The notes beneath the pieces were generated by a model. That model did not search any database and was not told the origin of the DNA. It was given only the letters and a program-made list of their open reading frames with translations. A stretch of DNA of 64,000 bases from Lentisphaerota bacterium (GTDB lineage Bacteria > Verrucomicrobiota > Lentisphaeria > Victivallales > Victivallaceae): assembly GCA_017134815.1 (NCBI GenBank), contig CP071032.1:1856001-1920000 (forward strand), given 5' to 3'. The translations under genes and the position numbers were made by a program. Of this stretch, positions 61,233 through 64,000 are shown piece after piece. The stretch's first letter is position 1, and each line of letters starts with the position of its first letter.

Positions 61233-62768
61233 ATGCTGGCAAAAACATTTTCTGCAGCGGTTATCGGCATTGATGCTTACCCGGTTGAAGTGGAGATCAA
61301 CGCCACGCAGGCAGGCGAACAAAGTATTGTATCCATAGTCGGCCTGCCGGATGCCGCTGTCAAGGAAAGCCGTGACCGGGTACGCTCAGCATTGCAAAGC
61401 TCCGGCTTTCAGCATCCGGACGGTGCCACCCTGATAAACCTTGCCCCCGCTGACATAAAAAAAGAGGGAGCGGCTTTTGATTTGCCGATCGCGCTGGGCA
61501 TGCTGGCCGCTATCGGCATAATCGAGCGCGAACGCCTTACCCGTACCGCTGTGATCGGTGAACTGGCGCTGGACGGTTCAGTCCGGCCGGTAAAAGGCGG
61601 ACTGCCGATTGCTTCAAAACTCAGTTCCATTTACGAAGTCGACGCCCTGCTGGTCCCGGTAAATAATGCTGAGGAGGCATCACTGGCTGCGGGCAATTTC
61701 CCGGTATATCCGGTCGCAAATTTACGGGATGCCGTAACTTTCTTTACAGAAGGCGGCATTCTGCCATATAGAGCTGACCTGAAAGAATATATGGCCCGTC
61801 ATGATTCTATGCTGCCGGATTTTGCCGAAGTGAAAGGCCAGACCATGGCCCGCCGCGCCATGGAAGTGGCTGCGGCCGGCGGGCATAACAGCCTGATGAT
61901 TGGTCCGCCGGGGACCGGTAAAAGCATGATTGCCCGCCGGCTGCCGGGAATACTGCCGTCGATGACACTTGAGGAGACCCTTGAAACCAGTCGTATCTAC
62001 AGCGTTCTGGGCATGCTTTCCAACGGTGAGCCGCTGCTGAACAAGCGCCCTTTCAGAGCTCCGCATCATACTATCAGCGATGTCGGACTGATCGGCGGCA
62101 GCAAAAACCCCAGACCTGGCGAAATAAGCCTGGCACATAACGGCGTACTCTTTCTGGATGAGCTGCCTGAATTCAAACGCAATGTACTGGAAGTTTTGCG
62201 TCAGCCACTGGAAAATGGGCAGGTGCACGTCTCAAGAGCGGCCGGAAGCTATACTTTCCCGGCTGATTTCATGCTGGTGGCCGCAATGAACCCATGCCCG
62301 TGCGGCATGCAGGATCCGGCCCTGGGATGCCGTTGCAAACCGGATGAGAAAAGACGGTATAGACATAAAATCTCAGGACCATTGCTGGATCGTATTGATC
62401 TGCATGTTGAAGTTCCGCACCTGAATCAGGATGAACTCCTGGCTGCTCCGGACGGCGAAACGAGTGCAATAATTCTGGCACGGGTAACAGCTGCCCGGCA
62501 AATCCAGAGCAGCAGGTTTGCCGGACAAAAAATATTCTGCAATGCAGGAATGAACAGCCGTGACCTGCAGAAACATTGCAGGATGGACTCAAATTGCAAG
62601 ATGATGCTGCGCCATGCTGTTACCAGTTTCAAGCTCAGTCCACGCGCCTATGACCGCATTCTGAAGGTATCCAGAACCGTTGCCGATCTGGCTCTGTCCA
62701 ATGCAATTAAAGAAGAGCACCTATTTGAGGCCATCAGCTACCGTTCAATGGATCGGACGGGCTGGTAA
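61233..62768 (+). CDS. comM: YifB/ComM-family Mg-chelatase-like AAA ATPase
   Basis: 511 residues. N-terminal ChlI-like domain ('SIVGLPDAAVKESRDRVRSAL', 'ALDGSVRPVKGGLPIA'), AAA domain with Walker A IGPPGTGKSM near residue 225, 'FRAPHHTISDVGLIGGS', Walker B VLFLDELPEF, 'AAMNPCPCGMQDPALGCRC', and a C-terminal Mg-chelatase-like domain ending 'AISYRSMDRTGW'. ComM is a branch-migration helicase that extends recombination tracts during natural transformation. GAGGGAC precedes the ATG. No other competence gene is nearby. Confidence 0.94.
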   Translation: MLAKTFSAAVIGIDAYPVEVEINATQAGEQSIVSIVGLPDAAVKESRDRVRSALQSSGFQHPDGATLINLAPADIKKEGAAFDLPIALGMLAAIGIIERERLTRTAVIGELALDGSVRPVKGGLPIASKLSSIYEVDALLVPVNNAEEASLAAGNFPVYPVANLRDAVTFFTEGGILPYRADLKEYMARHDSMLPDFAEVKGQTMARRAMEVAAAGGHNSLMIGPPGTGKSMIARRLPGILPSMTLEETLETSRIYSVLGMLSNGEPLLNKRPFRAPHHTISDVGLIGGSKNPRPGEISLAHNGVLFLDELPEFKRNVLEVLRQPLENGQVHVSRAAGSYTFPADFMLVAAMNPCPCGMQDPALGCRCKPDEKRRYRHKISGPLLDRIDLHVEVPHLNQDELLAAPDGETSAIILARVTAARQIQSSRFAGQKIFCNAGMNSRDLQKHCRMDSNCKMMLRHAVTSFKLSPRAYDRILKVSRTVADLALSNAIKEEHLFEAISYRSMDRTGW

Positions 62769-62809
62769 ACAGCTGAATTTTTATCCATAAAACCGGGTCG
62801 GTCTGAACT

Positions 62810-62835
62810 ATCCTGACTCCGGCGTTTGTCAGGAT
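62810..62835 (+). promoter_or_regulatory. Hairpin between comM and etfB
   Basis: Eight-bp stem ATCCTGAC/GTCAGGAT with a ten-base loop, 42 bases after the comM stop. It is followed by TGAAAAAAAAA on the plus strand, so it is not a standard terminator for comM. Possible etfB leader or operator element. Confidence 0.3.
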
Positions 62836-62967
62836 TGAAAAAAAAATATAAAAAATTCTGTTTAGATTTCATTTTCAGCACTTTGTGCTATATTGGAAGC
62901 TAGCTTTTATTTTTAAGAGTGGGAGAATCCCCTTAAGAAACAATAACCAACATTAGGGAGTCGAACT

Positions 62968-63864
62968 GTGAGTTACACTGTACTTGTGTTTGTCAAGCAG
63001 GTTCCGGATACCCAGAATATCACCGGCGATGCAATGAAGCCGGATGGTACTGTGAACCGCGCCGCTCTCCCGGCGATCTTCAACCCGGAGGATTTGAATG
63101 CTCTGGAACTCGCATTACAGCTTAAAGACCGTTTCGGAGCTAAAGTTGTAGTCGGTACCATGGGACCGCCAAACGCGGCAGAAGTACTTCGCGCTTCACT
63201 TTATCGTGGCGCGGATGAATGCATCCTGTTAACTGACCGTGCTTTTGCCGGAGCTGATACTCTGGCGACCAGTTATGCGTTGAGTTGCCTTGTTAAGAAA
63301 TATGGAAAATATGACTTAATCCTCTGTGGTCGTCAGGCAATTGACGGAGACACAGCGCAGGTTGGCCCGCAGCTCGCTGAAAAGCTTGATATTCCTCAAA
63401 TCGCCTACGTCGAAGACGTGGTTGAATTGAATGAAAAGAAAGTTGTTGCCAAACGTCGTATCGACGGCGGCTACGAAGTTCTGGAATGCCCGCTGCCCGC
63501 AATGATGACAGTTATTGACGCCAATGAACCGCGCCCGATGGCTGCCAGGCGAATTATGAAATACAAACGCGCCCGGACAAAATTTGAACTTTCCAAGGAG
63601 CATGCTGACGCTAATTATACCGATGCTGAATTCCTTGCTGAAGAAGCCGATAAGCTTGCAGCCAGAGGCCTGCTGATCCAGGAATGGACAGCCGACTACG
63701 CCGGCGCCGACAAGGAACGTATCGGATTACTCGGATCTCCGACAAAGGTCAAGCAGATCCAGAGTGTTGTCCTCACTGGCGGTGACGCCAAGAACGTTGA
63801 ACCGAATGAAAGCGGCGTCAACGATCTTATCCATGAACTGATTGAAGATCACACACTGGGGTAA
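62968..63864 (+). CDS. etfB: Electron transfer flavoprotein, beta subunit
   Basis: 298 residues from GTG (GGGAG upstream). Family stretches: 'VFVKQVPDTQNITGDAMKPDGTVNRAALPAIFNPEDLNALELALQLKD', 'GADECILLTDRAFAGADTLATSYALS', the nucleotide-binding 'CGRQAIDGDTAQVGPQLAEKLDIPQ', and 'AKRRIDGGYEVLECPLPAMMTV'. About 35 residues longer than common EtfB, with a C-terminal acidic extension. Pairs with EtfA just downstream to carry electrons between dehydrogenases and the quinone or ferredoxin pool. Confidence 0.93.
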   Translation: MSYTVLVFVKQVPDTQNITGDAMKPDGTVNRAALPAIFNPEDLNALELALQLKDRFGAKVVVGTMGPPNAAEVLRASLYRGADECILLTDRAFAGADTLATSYALSCLVKKYGKYDLILCGRQAIDGDTAQVGPQLAEKLDIPQIAYVEDVVELNEKKVVAKRRIDGGYEVLECPLPAMMTVIDANEPRPMAARRIMKYKRARTKFELSKEHADANYTDAEFLAEEADKLAARGLLIQEWTADYAGADKERIGLLGSPTKVKQIQSVVLTGGDAKNVEPNESGVNDLIHELIEDHTLG

Positions 63865-63868
63865 GCAG

Positions 63869-64000
63869 ATGACTAAAAAAATCGGAAATGTCTGGATTTT
63901 TATTGAACAGGAAGGCGGCAAAATCGCTGACGTCAGCCTGGAGCTCGTATGCAAAGGCCGTGAACTGGCCCAGCGCCTTGGCGTTAAAACTGAAGCCGTA
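63869..64000 (+). CDS. etfA: Electron transfer flavoprotein, alpha subunit (partial, C-terminus off the window)
   Basis: 44 codons from ATG at 63869, four bases after the etfB stop: MTKKIGNVWIFIEQEGGKIAD then VSLELVCKGRELAQRLGV. This is the usual EtfA N-terminus ('xVWVFIEQxxGxxxxVSLELLGxAxxLA'). The right edge cuts the gene. Confidence 0.88.
   Translation, partial: MTKKIGNVWIFIEQEGGKIADVSLELVCKGRELAQRLGVKTEAV

Noticed and set aside
61409-61630. Frames antisense to comM and to many other large genes
   Set aside because: These are shadow frames of well-supported genes on the other strand, with no ribosome sites.

Overview
The window looks like a chromosomal segment of an anaerobic or facultatively anaerobic Gram-negative bacterium, most likely from the PVC superphylum (Lentisphaerota or a Verrucomicrobiota relative). 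That placement is an inference. It rests on BamA (outer membrane), the block prs-rplY-pth-rpsF-ssb-rpsR-rplI-dnaB, a 29-residue mS38-like basic ribosomal protein, a class II (B12) ribonucleotide reductase, a 2-oxoacid:ferredoxin oxidoreductase, EtfAB, and both a membrane and a soluble CBS-type pyrophosphatase. No 16S rRNA, CRISPR array, insertion sequence or prophage was seen.

Layout. 1-7.7 kb (minus): one operon of three SPFH/band-7 membrane proteins, a His-rich P1B metal ATPase and an ABC exporter whose permease runs off the left edge. 8.1-11.7 kb: tRNA-Arg(ACG), the small ribosomal protein, a secreted TPR protein and an AEC-type transporter. 11.7-20.8 kb (minus): recC-recB-recD. 21-25.4 kb (minus): two small hypothetical proteins, then korA-korB-DUF6868. 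25.5-31.4 kb (minus): nrdJ with two phased NrdR-like boxes, the proton pyrophosphatase, a DUF493 protein and three Cys-rich mini-proteins. 31.4-39.3 kb (minus): a housekeeping run from prs to bamA. 39.5-46 kb: CBS-type pyrophosphatase, a glycosyltransferase-like protein, an ArsC-like phosphatase, GNAT, Ogt, a 30-codon enzyme remnant and a HAD hydrolase. 46-61 kb: accessory genes with many exported enzymes: GH18 chitinase, two SGNH esterases, a C-terminal processing protease and an ammonia-lyase homologue whose MIO tripeptide is replaced; also a metallophosphoesterase-PHP fusion. 61-64 kb: comM/yifB, etfB and the start of etfA.

How the genes fit together. Pyruvate or 2-oxoacid oxidation through ferredoxin, EtfAB, PPi-driven proton pumping and an oxygen-independent B12 reductase suit fermentative or anaerobic life. 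The secreted chitinase and esterases suggest polysaccharide use. The observations most worth following are the MIO-less exported lyase homologue, the SPFH/P1B-ATPase/ABC operon, the calcineurin-PHP fusion, the Cys-rich mini-protein family, and several inverted repeats placed at gene starts.
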